A stretch of 15,260 bases of DNA from positions 1 to 15,260 of the forward strand of contig CANEHP010000032.1 in NCBI GenBank assembly GCA_947427325.1, read 5' to 3'. Below are positions 14,449 through 15,260 of the stretch, in pieces. A model generated the notes under the pieces. It did no database searches. It had not been told where the DNA came from and was given only the letters and a program-made list of their open reading frames with translations. This DNA is from an uncultured Clostridia bacterium (lineage in GTDB: Bacteria > Bacillota > Clostridia > Oscillospirales > Ruminococcaceae). Position numbers and translations under genes: made by a program. Position 1 is the stretch's first letter; every line of letters starts with the position of its first letter.

Positions 14449-14593
14449 ATTTTTCAGTCTCCTTTCTTGTACACTTTTCAAATAATTTATACTAATTATG
14501 CTCAGCAGGGGATTTTTTGTTTACTTTTTTATTTCGTGCTGCCATCCCGACTTCACTGCCTTCTCGCCTTCTGCCCCTTTTCCTCCTCCGCTC

Positions 14594-14899
14594 CTACTCT
14601 TCCTCTTCATCGCCGTAAACCGTTTTCTCGTCATTTTCATCACTTTCATCACTTTCATCACTTTCATCATTCTCATCATAGTCATCATACTCGTCATAGC
14701 CGTCGTCGTCACTGCTGCCGTCAAGGTCATAATCGGTACATTCCCCGCCGCAATATTTGCAGTACAAATAGATTTCGTTCAGGCTATCGTCCCAAAATCT
14801 TCCCACCTCGGAACGGTCAAGTCTTCGTCCGCAGCAGTCGCAAAAGTACTCACCCAAAATTTCGGTTACCTCCCCAATATATTTTTGTACATCGTTCAA
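14594..14899 (-). CDS. small zinc-ribbon protein with a highly acidic repetitive tail
   Basis: I do not recognise a family. If read from the TTG at 14899 it has 101 residues. A zinc ribbon is visible: CDCCG (Cys20, Cys22, Cys23) and CKYCGGEC (Cys47, Cys50, Cys54). From residue 55 on, the protein is almost only Asp, Glu, Ser, Tyr and Gly, ending in four Glu. The DESDESDEND part comes from a 9-bp tandem repeat (about 14632-14670). The start is unclear: the TTG at 14899 has no ribosome binding site, whereas the TTG at 14857 has GGGGAGGT eleven bases upstream and would give 87 residues with the ribbon intact. The large hydrophobic frame on the opposite strand is the mirror of Asp/Glu codons. The next gene in its direction is the DUF1492-like gene, 145 bases on. 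Confidence 0.6.
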   Translation of the reverse strand: MNDVQKYIGEVTEILGEYFCDCCGRRLDRSEVGRFWDDSLNEIYLYCKYCGGECTDYDLDGSSDDDGYDEYDDYDENDESDESDESDENDEKTVYGDEEEE

Positions 14900-15109
14900 G
14901 TTATGTGGTATATCTCATAAAGATACGATTTAAAAGCAGGAGCAATAGTACATACAGTCTGTTACAAGGAAAATATGTTATACTATATTTGCATACATGA
15001 ATTGTTATGAAGGTTTTTATGTATCTTTATCCGATACATAAATATTATCATATAAATTCGGCTTAGTCAATAGGGAGTATCTTAATTCTATATTTTTACC
15101 AAATTTCTC
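14900..15109. other. AT-rich gap with an inverted repeat; no gene seen
   Basis: This gap separates two divergently oriented genes. It holds a 10-bp perfect inverted repeat, TTTATGTATC (15016-15025) and GATACATAAA (15033-15042). TATA-like boxes occur on both strands near 14970-14990, such as TTCATA and TATAGT 18 bases apart on the minus strand, a possible promoter for the zinc-ribbon gene. I see no convincing reading frame. Confidence 0.5.
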
Positions 15110-15138
15110 TTGACAAAAATGTATAAATATGATACAAT
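15110..15138 (+). promoter_or_regulatory. strong sigma-A promoter for the right-edge gene
   Basis: A consensus TTGACA (15110-15115) and TACAAT (15133-15138) are separated by exactly 17 bases in AT-rich DNA. Two CGGTAA copies ten bases apart (15144-15149, 15154-15159) lie at the expected transcription start and could be operator half-sites. Confidence 0.88.
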
Positions 15139-15159
15139 AAGGCCGGTAAAGTTCGGTAA

Positions 15160-15184
15160 CTGTTATTTTTCGTGTAAATAACAG
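15160..15184 (+). promoter_or_regulatory. inverted repeat in the 5' leader, possible operator
   Basis: CTGTTATTT (15160-15168) and AAATAACAG (15176-15184) are a perfect 9-bp inverted repeat with a seven-base spacer. It lies about 20 bases after the -10 box, between promoter and start codon. This suits an operator or a weak leader hairpin. Confidence 0.5.
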
Positions 15185-15224
15185 GGCGGATAAAACGGTC
15201 ATAAAATCGAAAGGGTGTGTACAA

Positions 15225-15260
15225 ATGGCTGACGTAGGACAATATATAAAACAGCTGAGA
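15225..15260 (+). CDS. 5' end of a gene, possibly an XRE-type regulator (partial)
   Basis: Twelve codons, MADVGQYIKQLR, are present before the window ends. The ATG at 15225 follows an AAAGGGTG ribosome binding site seven bases upstream and is driven by the promoter at 15110-15138. The G-YIKQLR pattern resembles the first helix of many XRE/Cro-type helix-turn-helix proteins, and the inverted repeat in the leader would suit an autoregulator. Twelve residues are too few for a firm family call. Confidence 0.6.
   Translation, partial: MADVGQYIKQLR

Noticed and set aside
14632..14670. Possible CRISPR-like array
   Set aside because: The 9-bp units are head to tail without spacers and keep the reading frame of the acidic tail. 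It is a coding microsatellite.
14498..14920. 140-residue hydrophobic reading frame on the + strand
   Set aside because: It is antisense to the acidic zinc-ribbon gene. Its Ile/Phe-rich stretch is the complement of GAT/GAA codons, and it has no good ribosome binding site.
15017..15202. 61-residue frame on the - strand at the right edge
   Set aside because: It runs through the clear + strand promoter and leader at 15110-15224 and has no ribosome binding site.

Overview
The window looks like chromosome from an endospore-forming member of the Clostridia. Pointers are a spoVAC-spoVAD-spoVAE operon, a clostridial-type M16C peptidase, strong AGGAGG-like ribosome binding sites, some TTG starts, and moderate G+C with AT-rich promoters. 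A Ruminococcaceae/Oscillospirales-like gut bacterium is my best guess, but that is inference.

Bases 1-8229 (+ strand) hold the distal part of a contractile-tail cassette in the order of Bacillus PBSX. It runs tail hub (XkdQ-like), DUF2577 (XkdR-like), gp25-like DUF2634 (XkdS-like), baseplate J (XkdT-like), DUF2313/YmfQ (XkdU-like), a repeat-rich tail fibre, XhlA-like protein, holin and a GH25 lysozyme with C-terminal wall-binding-like domains. The first five genes would build baseplate and hub, the fibre recognises the host surface, and the last three form the lysis module. The cassette ends at a bidirectional terminator (8294-8330). No capsid, packaging or integrase gene is visible, so prophage and tailocin cannot be separated from this window.

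Bases 8352-14899 (- strand) are mostly host genes. They comprise a 960-residue PreP-like M16C metallopeptidase with its own sigma-A-type promoter, a roughly 480-base gap with a membrane-protein fragment, a perfect palindrome and a terminator, the spoVA operon (dipicolinic acid uptake into spores), a DUF1492/ArpU-like sigma-region-4 regulator of phage type, and a small zinc-ribbon protein with a very acidic tail. At the right edge a strong + strand promoter drives a gene of which only 12 codons are present, possibly an XRE-type regulator.

The main unexpected signal lies between genes. A family of small inverted-repeat elements (about 50-145 bp) with ends resembling TTGTGCGGTGYTGCCTTA recurs at 116-205, 6981-7125, 11564-11615 and 12107-12154. 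In three of the four places the element ends immediately before the Shine-Dalgarno sequence of the next co-directional gene (tail hub, lysozyme, spoVAE). The same purine-rich tract follows the end in every copy. A second kind of palindrome plus a tandem repeat occupies the spoVAC-spoVAD gap.
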